A stretch of 64,000 nt of DNA from Devosia neptuniae (GTDB lineage Bacteria > Pseudomonadota > Alphaproteobacteria > Rhizobiales > Devosiaceae), in assembly GCF_025452235.1 (NCBI RefSeq), contig NZ_CP104965.1, positions 3,530,501 through 3,594,500 on the forward strand, written 5' to 3'. The position numbers and the translations under genes were made by a program. The notes under the pieces are model-generated. The model was not told the origin of the DNA. It saw only the letters and a program-made list of their open reading frames with translations, and ran no database searches. Shown one piece after another: positions 8,931-17,159 of the stretch; position 1 is the stretch's first letter, and each line of letters begins with the position of its first letter.

Positions 8931-10424
8931 ATGTCCCCCATTTCGCGCCGCACTCTGCTGGTCGCTACCCTGCTCGCCAGCGTGGCCCTCACCCCGGCAG
9001 CCTTCGCCCAGGATTTTGACGCCAATGCCACTATCCGCATCGGCTCGCTCTACGAACCGCAGAACCTCGACAACACGGCCGGCGCCGGCCAGGGCATCAA
9101 TGAAGCCTTCAACGGCAATGTCTACGAAGCCCTGTTCCAGCTCACCGACAAGGGCAGCGTCGAGCCGGCCCTGGCCGCCGATTATACCGTCAGCGACGAT
9201 GGCCTGACCTACACCTTCACCCTCAAGGATGGCGTCACCTTCCATTCGGGCGATCCGCTCACCGCTGCCGATGTGAAATACTCCATCGAGCGCGTCACCG
9301 CCGAAACCTCGAAAAGCTCGCGCAAGAAGAGCCTCTCGACCATCACCGCCATCGACACCCCCGATGACAAGACCGTGGTGATCACCCTCTCGGCCCGCTC
9401 GATCTCGCTGCCCTATAATCTGAGCTATGTCTGGATCGTCAACGATGCGGCCGCTGATATCACCGCCACCGAAGACGGTACCGGCCCCTATACGCTGGAA
9501 GAATGGCGCCGCGGTTCAGCTCTCGCGCTGGCCCGCTTCGACGGCTATTGGGGCACGGCACCCAGCAATGGCGAAGTGATCTACACCTATTTCACCGATG
9601 CCACCGCGCTCAACAATGCGCTGCTGACCAATGCCGTCGACGTCATCACCTCGGTGCAGAGCCCGGATTCGCTGGCTCAATTCGCCGGCAACCCGGCCTA
9701 TACCGTCACCGAAGGCGCCTCCACCACCAAGGAACTGCTCGCTTATAACGATCGCGTCGCCCCCTTCGACAACGTCAAGGTGCGCAAGGCCCTGGCCCGC
9801 GCCGTCGACAAGGCCAAGCTGCTCAACTCGATCTGGGGTGATTACGGCACGCTGATCGGCTCCTTCGTGCCCCCCACCGATCCCTGGTATGTCGATCTCA
9901 CGGGCGTCGATGCCTATGACCCCGACAGCGCCAAGGCCCTTCTGGCCGAGGCCGGCTATCCTGACGGCTTCACCTTCACCCTCGACACCCCCGATTACGA
10001 TCCGCACCCACTGGTCGCCCCGTTCCTGCAGACCGAGCTGGCCAAGGTCGGCGTGACGGTAAACATCAACATCATCACCGCCAATGAGTGGTACACGAAG
10101 ATCTACCAGGAGCACAATTTCGAGGCGACGCTGCAGGAGCACGTCAACCACCGCGACATCGTCTTCTACGGCAATCCCGACTTCTACTGGGGCTACAACA
10201 ATCCCGAAGTGGTCAAGCTAATCGCCGATTCCGAAGCTGCCAGCTCCATCGACGAGCAGACGGAAAAGCTCACCGAAGCCAACAAGCTGATCGCTGAAGA
10301 CGCTGCCAGCAACTGGCTCTACCTCTATCCGCAGATTGTGGTTTCGGCAGCCAATGTCACCGGCTATCCGGTCAATGGACTGAACTCGCAGTTCTTCGCC
10401 TATGGGATCAAGAAGGCGAACTAA
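8931..10424 (+). CDS. peptide/opine-type ABC transporter substrate-binding protein (SBP family 5)
   Basis: A periplasmic binding protein of the DppA/OppA family, 497 aa. The signal peptide carries an SRR start and a cut site after AFA/Q (about residue 27), followed by the family-5 pattern 'LYEPQNLDNT' and 'LKDGVTFHSGDPLTAADVKYSIERV'-like sequence. The ATG at 8931 has an AAGGAG site 10 bases upstream; a longer frame from 8883 has no such signal. It is the first gene of a five-gene ABC operon with two permeases and two ATPases. The ligand could be a dipeptide, an opine or a glutathione-like compound. The gene is separated from the permease genes by a large hairpin repeat. Confidence 0.92.
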   Translation: MSPISRRTLLVATLLASVALTPAAFAQDFDANATIRIGSLYEPQNLDNTAGAGQGINEAFNGNVYEALFQLTDKGSVEPALAADYTVSDDGLTYTFTLKDGVTFHSGDPLTAADVKYSIERVTAETSKSSRKKSLSTITAIDTPDDKTVVITLSARSISLPYNLSYVWIVNDAAADITATEDGTGPYTLEEWRRGSALALARFDGYWGTAPSNGEVIYTYFTDATALNNALLTNAVDVITSVQSPDSLAQFAGNPAYTVTEGASTTKELLAYNDRVAPFDNVKVRKALARAVDKAKLLNSIWGDYGTLIGSFVPPTDPWYVDLTGVDAYDPDSAKALLAEAGYPDGFTFTLDTPDYDPHPLVAPFLQTELAKVGVTVNINIITANEWYTKIYQEHNFEATLQEHVNHRDIVFYGNPDFYWGYNNPEVVKLIADSEAASSIDEQTEKLTEANKLIAEDAASNWLYLYPQIVVSAANVTGYPVNGLNSQFFAYGIKKAN

Positions 10425-10446
10425 GCTACAAGAGCCCCGATATCGG

Positions 10447-10564
10447 AGTACCCCCACCTAGCCTCCCCCTGATAGGGGGAGGAACCGTTTTGTGGTTGGA
10501 CTCTATCGCGCCCAAGAGTGGAGAGATCCATCCCCCTATCAGGGGGAGGCTAGGTGGGGGTACT
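10447..10564. repeat. 34-bp perfect inverted repeat between binding protein and permease genes
   Basis: Two 34-base arms (10447-10480 and 10531-10564) are exact reverse complements, separated by 50 bases. Each arm also contains an internal palindrome, TCCCCCTGATAGGGGGA-like. In RNA this folds into a very stable stem just downstream of the binding-protein stop codon. Such intra-operon hairpins commonly protect the upstream message and lower expression of the downstream permease genes. Confidence 0.9.
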
Positions 10565-10643
10565 TCGATCCCTCCGCCATCCCCCAGTGGCCCACCTTCC
10601 CCCAATGCGCTACCCTGCCCCAACTGACTCGGAGGCCATCCCC

Positions 10644-11606
10644 ATTCTCGCTTACACACTGCGCCGCTCGGTCATTCTCATCGCGTCCCTGCTGATCGCG
10701 GCCGTCGTGCTGTTCGTCGTGCTGCGCCTGCTGCCGGGTGATCCGGCCAATGCCCTGCTCGGCGTCGGCGCCACTGAGGCGCAGATCGCTGCCGCCCGCA
10801 GCCAGGTCGGCTCTGATCAGCCGCTTTACAGCCAATTCGTCTCCTTCATCGGCAATCTCGCCCGCTTTGACCTCGGCACCTCCTTCGTCAGCCGCGCCTC
10901 CGTCATCGGCGAAATCGGCGACCGCATGTCGGTCACCCTGCCGCTTACCTTTCTCGGCTTCCTGCTGGCCCTGGCCCTCGCCATTCCCCTCGGCATCATC
11001 GCCGCCGTCCGCTCCGATCGCTGGTATGGCGGACTGATTTCCGTGGTCTCTCAGCTCGGCATCGCCATCCCCGTCTTCTGGGTCGGTATCCTGCTGGTTA
11101 CGCTTTTCGCCATCAACCTGCGCCTCTTGCCCTCGGGCGGCTTCCCGCTGCGCGGCTGGACCAATTTCGGCGAAGCCGCCGTGGCCATGATCCTGCCGGT
11201 CCTCACCATTGCCCTGGTCATGGCGGCCTCGGTCCTGCGCTATGTCCGCGCCGCCACGCTCGACGTGCTCGGCAGCGATTACCTGCGCACCGCCCGCGCC
11301 CTCGGTTCGTCCTTCCCCGAGGCGCTGATCCGCCACGGCCTGCGCAACGGCGCCGTCCCGGTCATCTCCATTCTGGGCATCGAACTCGCCAGCACCTTCC
11401 TCGGCGCCGTCGTCATCGAACGCGTCTTTAGTCTCCCGGGCCTGGGCTCCATGCTCCTCCTCGCCATCCAGCAACGCGACTATCCAAACGTGCAAGGCGT
11501 CCTCTTCATCTCCACCCTCCTCGTCCTGCTGATCGGCTTCGCCGCCGACCTGCTGCAGCGCTTCATCGATCCGCGCCTGCGCGACCGTGGAGCCGGCACA
11601 CCATGA
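10644..11606 (+). CDS. ABC transporter permease, DppB family
   Basis: An inner-membrane permease of the peptide ABC family, 320 aa from the chosen start, with six hydrophobic segments and the EAA-loop region near LGSSFPEALIRHGLRNG. I favour an unusual ATT start at 10644. It lies 8 bases after GGAGG (10631-10635) and gives LAYTLRRSVIL, which matches the typical DppB start pattern 'MLxYxLRR'. An ATG at 10605 in the same frame has no ribosome site and adds 13 polar residues, and one at 10554 lies inside the hairpin repeat. The stop overlaps the next permease start (ATGA). It works with the neighbouring permease and the two ATPases. Confidence 0.87.
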   Translation: MLAYTLRRSVILIASLLIAAVVLFVVLRLLPGDPANALLGVGATEAQIAAARSQVGSDQPLYSQFVSFIGNLARFDLGTSFVSRASVIGEIGDRMSVTLPLTFLGFLLALALAIPLGIIAAVRSDRWYGGLISVVSQLGIAIPVFWVGILLVTLFAINLRLLPSGGFPLRGWTNFGEAAVAMILPVLTIALVMAASVLRYVRAATLDVLGSDYLRTARALGSSFPEALIRHGLRNGAVPVISILGIELASTFLGAVVIERVFSLPGLGSMLLLAIQQRDYPNVQGVLFISTLLVLLIGFAADLLQRFIDPRLRDRGAGTP

Positions 11607-12451
11607 CCACGCTTGACGTCACCACGCCCAAGCGCCGCAGCTACGGGTCCCTCACCCTCTGGGCGGGCCTGGCGCTCGTGGGCCTCCACATCGCCATCGG
11701 CCTGCTCACCCTCGTCTGGACGCCCTACGACCCCACCGGCATGAGCGGCGGACGCCTCGAAGCCCCATCATGGCTGCATTGGGCCGGCACCGACCGCCTC
11801 GGCCGCGATTTCCTCACCCAGATCATGATCGGCTCGCGCATCGCCCTCATCGTGGGCACCGGCGCCGTCGCTATCGGCGTGCTCATCGGCGTCACTCTGG
11901 GCATTCTCGCCGCCTTCGCCAGCAAACTGCTCGACGACGCCCTCGCGGCCACCCTCGATATCCTCATCGCATTCCCCACCCTGCTCATCGCCATGCTGGT
12001 GGTCGCCGCCAGCGACACGGCGAACCTGGCCTCCGCCATCATCGCCATCGGCATCGCGCTCTCGGCGATCGTCGCCCGCCTCACCCGCATTCTCGCCAAG
12101 CGCGTGCTGCTGATGGATTACATCACCGCCGCCCGCACCTCCGGCTCCTCCTGGCCCGCTATCGTCTTCGGCCATATCCTGCCCAATATCTGGCCGACCC
12201 TATCGGTCAATTTCGCCCTGCAATTCGGCCTCGCCGTCATTGCTGAAGCATCCCTCTCCTATCTCGGCCTCGGCGCCCCGCCGCCCAATGCCTCCTGGGG
12301 CCGCCTGCTGCAGGAAGCTCAGGGCACGGTCTACACCGCCCCCATCGGCGCCATCGCCCCCGGCATTGCACTGGTCTCGCTGGTCATCGGCATCAACCTC
12401 CTCGCCGATGGCCTGCGCGACAGCATCGACCCCACAAGGCGCGCCCGATGA
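11603..12451 (+). CDS. ABC transporter permease, DppC family
   Basis: The second permease subunit of the peptide-type transporter, 282 aa. An N-terminal membrane segment near residues 17-37 is followed by the conserved DppC loop 'HWAGTDRLGRDFLTQIMIGSRI' region, five further membrane segments and the EAA-type motif around SSWPAIVFGHILPN. It starts inside the stop of the previous gene and ends inside the start of the next ATPase gene (ATGA at both ends), so all four membrane and ATPase genes are translationally coupled. Nothing about the sequence is unusual for the family. Confidence 0.93.
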   Translation: MTTLDVTTPKRRSYGSLTLWAGLALVGLHIAIGLLTLVWTPYDPTGMSGGRLEAPSWLHWAGTDRLGRDFLTQIMIGSRIALIVGTGAVAIGVLIGVTLGILAAFASKLLDDALAATLDILIAFPTLLIAMLVVAASDTANLASAIIAIGIALSAIVARLTRILAKRVLLMDYITAARTSGSSWPAIVFGHILPNIWPTLSVNFALQFGLAVIAEASLSYLGLGAPPPNASWGRLLQEAQGTVYTAPIGAIAPGIALVSLVIGINLLADGLRDSIDPTRRAR

Positions 12452-13257
12452 CCGCTCTCCTCGCCATCACCGGCCTCACCCTCAGAACCAGCACCACCAC
12501 GCTGGTCGGCAACCTCAACCTGACCATCGCTCCCGGCGAACGGCTGGGCCTCATTGGGGAATCCGGCTCCGGCAAATCCCTCACCGCCATGGCCGCCACC
12601 GGCCTGCTGCCCTCCAGCATCAAAGCCACCGGCTCCATCACCCTCGCCGGCCAGCAGATCATCGGCACCCCCGACCACCAGCTCAATCACCTGCGCGGCA
12701 CCGCCGTCGCCGTGGTCTTTCAGGAGCCGTTGACCGCCCTCGACCCCCTCATGCGCATCGGCCGCCAGATCGCCGAGCCCTTGCAGCGCCGCGCTGCCCG
12801 CGACGGCAATCCGCTCTCCGGCACGGCGCTAGACCAAGCCATTCTCGACCTCATGGCCGATGTCGCCCTGCCCGATCCCCAGCGTATTGCCCATGCCTAT
12901 CCGCACGAAATCTCCGGCGGCCAGCGCCAGCGCGTCGCCATCGCCATGGCGCTCGCCTGCCGCCCCGATCTGCTGATTGCCGACGAGCCGACCACCGCGC
13001 TCGACGTCACCACCCAGGCCGAAATCCTGCGCCTGCTCGATAGCCTGGTCCGCCAACGCAACATGGCCCTGCTCTTCATCAGCCACGATCTGCCAGTCGT
13101 TGCCGGCATTGTCGATCGCGTCGCGGTCCTACGCCGCGGCGTCATCGTCGAAACCGGCCCCATTGCCGAAATCTTCGCCCGCCCCCAACACGATTACACC
13201 GCCACCCTCGTCGCCGCTGCTCACGCCTTCGACGCCGCCTTGGGAGCCCAACCATGA
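12448..13257 (+). CDS. ABC transporter ATP-binding protein, DppD family
   Basis: The first ATPase of the peptide-type transporter, 269 aa. Walker A GESGSGKS lies near residues 31-38, the Q-loop region [17 protein letters not shown] near 89-105, the signature SGGQRQRV near 154-161 and Walker [13 protein letters not shown] near 173-184, with the following H-loop SHDL. Most DppD proteins continue to about 320-330 residues with an oligopeptide C-terminal domain. This one stops at 269, so that domain is largely absent. That is common in smaller members of the family. It couples ATP hydrolysis to uptake by the two permeases. Confidence 0.92.
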   Translation: MTALLAITGLTLRTSTTTLVGNLNLTIAPGERLGLIGESGSGKSLTAMAATGLLPSSIKATGSITLAGQQIIGTPDHQLNHLRGTAVAVVFQEPLTALDPLMRIGRQIAEPLQRRAARDGNPLSGTALDQAILDLMADVALPDPQRIAHAYPHEISGGQRQRVAIAMALACRPDLLIADEPTTALDVTTQAEILRLLDSLVRQRNMALLFISHDLPVVAGIVDRVAVLRRGVIVETGPIAEIFARPQHDYTATLVAAAHAFDAALGAQP

Positions 13258-14000
13258 GTCTCCTCAGCGTCCAGGACGTCACCTTCGGCTACAACACCAG
13301 CAAACGCGTGCTCGACGGCGTCTCCCTCACCATCGAGCCCGGCGACAGCATTGGCCTCGTCGGTGAATCCGGCTCAGGCAAAACCACCCTGCTCCGCCTG
13401 CTGCTCGGCCTCACCCGCCCCTCCAGCGGCTCTATCACCTTCAACGGCGCCCCGCTCGATCCGCGCAGCCCCCGCTTCATGCGCGACTATCGCCGCCAGG
13501 TGCAGGTGGTCTTTCAAGACCCCTATTCGTCGCTCGACCCGCGCCAGAATGTGCTCTCCATCGTCTCCGAGCCGCTACGTGCGCTTCGCATATCCGGCGA
13601 CCATCGCCAGATGGTGTCCGACGCCATCGCCTCGGTCGGCCTCGAACGCACGATCCTGGGCCGTTACCCACACGAATTCTCCGGCGGGCAGCGCCAGCGC
13701 ATCGCCATCGCCCGCGCCATCGTTGCCGGCCCCAGCCTGCTGCTGGCCGACGAAGCGGTCAGCGCGCTTGATCTGTCCACCCGCATCCGCATCGTCGATC
13801 TGCTCAAAAGCCTCAGCGAGCAGATGACGCTGGTCTTCGTCTCGCACGATCTGGGCGTCGTCGCCGCCCTCTGCCAAAGAATCGTCATTCTCGAAAAAGG
13901 CCGCATCGTCGAAGCCGGCGCCACCGCCTCTATTCTTGCCAATCCGCAACACCCATATACGCAGCGGCTGCTCAGCAGCGTGCCGCGCATGCCCGCCTGA
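13254..14000 (+). CDS. ABC transporter ATP-binding protein, DppF family
   Basis: The second ATPase of the peptide-type transporter, 248 aa. Walker A GESGSGKTT is near residue 37, the Q-loop VVFQDPYSSLDPRQNV near 84, the signature SGGQRQRI near 143 and Walker B LLLADEAVSALD near 162, with the switch SHDLGVV. Walker B carries EAVSALD rather than the usual EPVSALD, a tolerated change. The start overlaps the upstream ATPase stop, and the operon continues 14 bases later into a DUF1684 gene. Like its partner it lacks most of the optional C-terminal oligopeptide domain. Confidence 0.92.
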   Translation: MSLLSVQDVTFGYNTSKRVLDGVSLTIEPGDSIGLVGESGSGKTTLLRLLLGLTRPSSGSITFNGAPLDPRSPRFMRDYRRQVQVVFQDPYSSLDPRQNVLSIVSEPLRALRISGDHRQMVSDAIASVGLERTILGRYPHEFSGGQRQRIAIARAIVAGPSLLLADEAVSALDLSTRIRIVDLLKSLSEQMTLVFVSHDLGVVAALCQRIVILEKGRIVEAGATASILANPQHPYTQRLLSSVPRMPA

Positions 14001-14014
14001 AGGAATTTTTTGCC

Positions 14015-14806
14015 ATGTCCGATTATCTCGCCGCCCTTGACGCCTGGAAGGCCAAGCGCCTCGCCAATCTCACCGCTTCCGATGGCTGGCTCAACATTAT
14101 CGGCCGCTTCTGGCTCGCCGAGGGCACAGTCACCGTCGGCACCGCCGCGGATAACGACATCGTCCTCTCCGCCGGCCCCGCCCATGTCGGCTCGATCACG
14201 CAAGCTCCTGACGGCAAGGTCACCTATACCCCTGCCGATGGCGGTGCTCCGCAAGCCATCAAGCTCGACAAGCACCATCCCCCGCGCTTCACCGCCGGCT
14301 CGTTGCTGCTCGAAATCACCACGCTCAACGGCGAAAACGCCCTGCGCGTCCGCGACACCGCCTCGCCCGAGCCCGCCCGCTTCCCCGGCATCGATTATTT
14401 CCCGGCCCAGCCCGAATGGCGCATCGTGGCCGATTGGGTCCCTTTCGCCACCCCCAAGGGCATGACGGTGGACACCACCAAATCCATCCCCACCGATATC
14501 GAAGCCACCCACAAGGCCGTCTTCACCCATGACGGCCAGACCTACGAGCTGATCGCCACCCACGGCACGCCGCAATCACCGCAATTCGTGCTGCGCGACC
14601 CGACGTCGAAGGACTCCACCTACCCCGCCTCGCGCTTCCTCTTCGGCGAAGACGTCACCGACAAAACCATCGTCCTCGACTTCAACAAAGCCATCAACCC
14701 ACCCTGCGCCTTCACCGAACACGCCGTTTGCCCCTTGCCGCCGCCGGAAAACGTTTTGCCCTTCCGCATCGAGGCCGGCGAGAAGCGCCTGAAGGACAGC
14801 CACTAA
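14015..14806 (+). CDS. DUF1684 domain-containing protein
   Basis: A 263-aa soluble protein of the DUF1684 family. The N-terminal pattern 'AWKAKRLANLTASDGWLNIIGRFWL' region and the C-terminal part containing YPASRFLF...DFNKAINPPCAFTEHAVCPLPP match that family. The DFN(K/R)A.NP.C.(Y/F) and the CPLPP..N end are its most conserved elements. No signal peptide is visible and no enzyme activity is established. It sits 14 bases after the last ABC ATPase gene and is almost certainly in the same transcript, so it may act on the imported compound. That link is inference. Confidence 0.85.
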   Translation: MSDYLAALDAWKAKRLANLTASDGWLNIIGRFWLAEGTVTVGTAADNDIVLSAGPAHVGSITQAPDGKVTYTPADGGAPQAIKLDKHHPPRFTAGSLLLEITTLNGENALRVRDTASPEPARFPGIDYFPAQPEWRIVADWVPFATPKGMTVDTTKSIPTDIEATHKAVFTHDGQTYELIATHGTPQSPQFVLRDPTSKDSTYPASRFLFGEDVTDKTIVLDFNKAINPPCAFTEHAVCPLPPPENVLPFRIEAGEKRLKDSH

Positions 14807-14827
14807 GCAGACCCAGCTACGACCGCG

Positions 14828-14904
14828 TCCTTCGACATCCTGAGCTTGTCGAAGGATCAGGATGAGGTCTACTGGAAGCATCGCGATCTTAAAGTAGACC
14901 TCAT
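14828..14904. repeat. CTTCGACA-type intergenic repeat, two nested inverted repeats
   Basis: A 10-bp inverted repeat (TCCTTCGACA at 14828-14837, complement at 14847-14856) is followed by a 12-bp inverted repeat (ATGAGGTCTACT at 14862-14873, complement at 14893-14904). The same words recur in the trpE-trpG gap at 34803-34902, so this is a dispersed repeat family. It lies in the 323-base gap between converging genes (14807-15129), which otherwise holds only the next repeat and a G-rich element at 14945-14980. Confidence 0.8.
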
Positions 14905-15015
14905 TGTGAGCCCGTCGAACCACGAGGTCGTGCCCCAATCCACCTCCCTCCCCCTTGTGGGGAGGGGTTGGGGGTGGGGGTTCTGCGCCCAGCGCCGACA
15001 CGCATGTGTGGCCAA

Positions 15016-15109
15016 CCCACGATGTCATTCCCGCGAAAGCGGGAACCTCTGTTTGGGATGCAAAAGAAGAAAACGAAGGTTCCCGCTTTCGCGGGAATGA
15101 CATCGTGGG
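15016..15109. repeat. 33-bp perfect inverted repeat built from the CCCGCGAAAGCGGG element
   Basis: Arms 15016-15048 and 15077-15109 are exact reverse complements (33 bases) with a 28-base spacer. Each arm contains the small palindrome TTCCCGCGAAAGCGGGAA, which folds as a hairpin with a GAAA loop. Single copies of the same element occur at 18264-18297 and 34934-34958. Lying between converging genes, the pair may act as a bidirectional transcription stop. Confidence 0.9.
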
Positions 15110-15129
15110 GTGGTGAGATTTGGGGATAA

Positions 15130-15951
15130 TTACCCCCCCAAAATCCCCCGCGCCCGCGCAATCACCGGCGCATCCACCATCTTCCCATCCACCACAAACG
15201 CGCCCTCATTGCGCGCCGCGGCCGCAATTACCCGTCGCGCCCAATCCAGCTCATCCGCACTCGGCGCAAACGCTGCATTGAGCACCACCACCACAGACGG
15301 ATGCACGCAGCTCGCCCCGTCAAACCCATGCATCCGCGCCTCGCGCGCCGCCTCTGCCAAAGCCTGCGTATCGGCATAATCCGCCGTCGACCGTAGCAGC
15401 CCAAATGACAGTCGCCCCTCCGCCTTGGCCGCGTAATGCACCATCAGCTTGGGAAATTTCAGCACCTCCGGCACAGGCTGCGCGCCCAGCAAAAACGCCA
15501 GATCCTCCCCACCCGTGCTCAGCGCCATCACCCGCGGCGCCCGCGCAATCGCCCGCGCATCCAGCACCGCCGCCGGGCTTTCAATCAATGGCACAAAAAC
15601 CATCTCCTCTCGCCGCAACGCTACTTCCAGCGGATGCAAATGCGCCGCCAGTTCGCGCAGCGTCTCCGCGTGCTCCACCTTGGGCACGTATAACCCAAAC
15701 GCCCCCGCCCGGCACGCCGCTTCCGCGTCCCCCAGCATCAGCGCCGGATCGGCATTGATCCGCACGAACACCTTGGCCCCATTGCGTCCCACTGACGGCA
15801 CCGCCTCAGCCAGCCGCGCCCGCGCAGCGGCCTTGTCGGCCGCCATCACCGCATCCTCGAGGTCCAGAATGACCGCATCGGCCCCGCGCTCATGCGCCTT
15901 GGCGATGAACCGCTCCGAACTCGCCGGCACATAGAGCAGCGAGCGGATCAT
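15130..15951 (-). CDS. HpcH/HpaI aldolase / CitE-type CoA ester lyase
   Basis: A 273-aa TIM-barrel lyase of the CitE/malyl-CoA lyase type. The family start IRSLLYVPASSERFIAKA is followed by ADAVILDLEDAV (residues about 25-36), the Mg-binding stretch VFVPLIESPAAV near 118-129 and ALSTGGEDLAFLLG near 143-156. Members cleave a 3-hydroxyacyl-CoA, such as malyl-, citramalyl- or methylmalyl-CoA, to a 2-oxoacid and an acyl-CoA. Its start overlaps the stop of the upstream CoA-transferase gene. The pair therefore forms a plausible activate-then-cleave module for a hydroxy-dicarboxylic acid. The exact substrate cannot be read from sequence. It is the last gene of the nine-gene minus-strand operon. Confidence 0.88.
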   Translation of the reverse strand: MIRSLLYVPASSERFIAKAHERGADAVILDLEDAVMAADKAAARARLAEAVPSVGRNGAKVFVRINADPALMLGDAEAACRAGAFGLYVPKVEHAETLRELAAHLHPLEVALRREEMVFVPLIESPAAVLDARAIARAPRVMALSTGGEDLAFLLGAQPVPEVLKFPKLMVHYAAKAEGRLSFGLLRSTADYADTQALAEAAREARMHGFDGASCVHPSVVVVLNAAFAPSADELDWARRVIAAAARNEGAFVVDGKMVDAPVIARARGILGG

Positions 15952-17159
15952 GCCCCCGTCTCCATCGCCGCGGCGATCTGCCCTTCATCAAGCCCCGCCT
16001 GGGCCAAAACCTCGCGCGTATGTTCGCCCAGCCCCGGTGCCGGCCGCCGCCAAATGCCCGGCGTGCCCGACATGCGCGGCACGATATTATGCATCGGCAG
16101 CGTACCGAATTCGGCATCCTCGACATCGACGATGATTTCGCGCTCATCAAAATGCGGGTCCGCCATTGCATCGGCAATATTGAAGATCGGCCCCACAGTC
16201 GCCCCCGATTTGCGCATGATATCAAGCGCCTCGGCGCTGTTCCGCCCAGCAAACCACCCGCCAATCGCTTCGTCCACCAGCGCGCGGTTCTTCACCCGGT
16301 CCGAATTGCTGGCAAAGCGCGGATCGTCATTCATGTCGCCGCGCCCGATAATCTCGAAAATCCGCCGCGCCACCGCCGGCGTCGAGCCCGACAGCGCCAG
16401 ATATTTCCCATCGGCACAGCGATAAACATTGCGCGGCGAGGCCGTATTGGACGCACTGCCCACCCGCTGCTTGATCTTGCCGGTCACCGCATGAATGGCC
16501 GCTTCCGGCCCCAGCACCGAAAACATCGGCTCCAGCAGCGACAGGTCAATCACCTGCCCCCGCGCCCGCCCCTGTTGCCGCGCATAAAGCGCCATCGTCG
16601 TGGCCGACGCGCCATAAATCCCCGCAATCATATCGGCCAGCGCCAGCGGCGGCAGCACCGGCTCCCGATCGGGAAATCCCGTCCGATCCGCAAACCCGCT
16701 CATCGCCTCGACAATCGTGCCAAAGCCCGGCAACTGGGCATAAGGCCCGGTTTGCCCAAAGCCGGAAATCCGCACAATGATCAGATCAGGATTACGCTCA
16801 AGCAGCGCCTCGGGCGCCAGCCCCATCGCCTCAAGCGTGCCCGGCCGATAATTCTCGATGAACACATCGGCCCCGTTGACCAGCGCCCACAGCGCCGCCA
16901 TGGCCGGCCCGTGCCGCAGGTTCAGCGCCACCGACCGCTTGTTGCGCCCATAGGTCTTCCAGAACAGGGAATGCCCGTCATCCTTCCAGTCCCGCAGCGG
17001 ATCGCCATCATGCCCCTCGATCTTGATGACATCGGCGCCGAAGTCGGCAAGCTGCAGGCTAAGCATGTTGCCGGCCATCAACCGCGACAGATCGAGCACG
17101 CGAATGCTATCAAGTGGCCCGGTGGCTGCGGGGTCGAATGTTTTCTTTGGACCGTGCAT
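15948..17159 (-). CDS. CaiB/BaiF family (class III) CoA transferase
   Basis: A 403-aa class III CoA transferase, full length for the family. It has the N-terminal motif VLDLSRLMAGNMLSLQLADFGADVIKIE (broken here only by the usual loop), GRNKRSVALNLRHG near residue 73, the FIENYRPG stretch near 100, and the catalytic Asp in PLALADMIAGIYGA near 173. Class III enzymes move CoA from a donor such as succinyl-CoA onto a carboxylic acid. The gene overlaps both neighbours by one to four bases and feeds directly into a CitE-type lyase gene, which suggests a joint pathway. The acid substrate is unknown. Confidence 0.9.
   Translation of the reverse strand: MHGPKKTFDPAATGPLDSIRVLDLSRLMAGNMLSLQLADFGADVIKIEGHDGDPLRDWKDDGHSLFWKTYGRNKRSVALNLRHGPAMAALWALVNGADVFIENYRPGTLEAMGLAPEALLERNPDLIIVRISGFGQTGPYAQLPGFGTIVEAMSGFADRTGFPDREPVLPPLALADMIAGIYGASATTMALYARQQGRARGQVIDLSLLEPMFSVLGPEAAIHAVTGKIKQRVGSASNTASPRNVYRCADGKYLALSGSTPAVARRIFEIIGRGDMNDDPRFASNSDRVKNRALVDEAIGGWFAGRNSAEALDIMRKSGATVGPIFNIADAMADPHFDEREIIVDVEDAEFGTLPMHNIVPRMSGTPGIWRRPAPGLGEHTREVLAQAGLDEGQIAAAMETGA

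Noticed and set aside
10447..10564. Read as CRISPR or insertion-sequence ends
   Set aside because: Only two arms in inverted orientation, no spacer series, no transposase frame and no target duplication.
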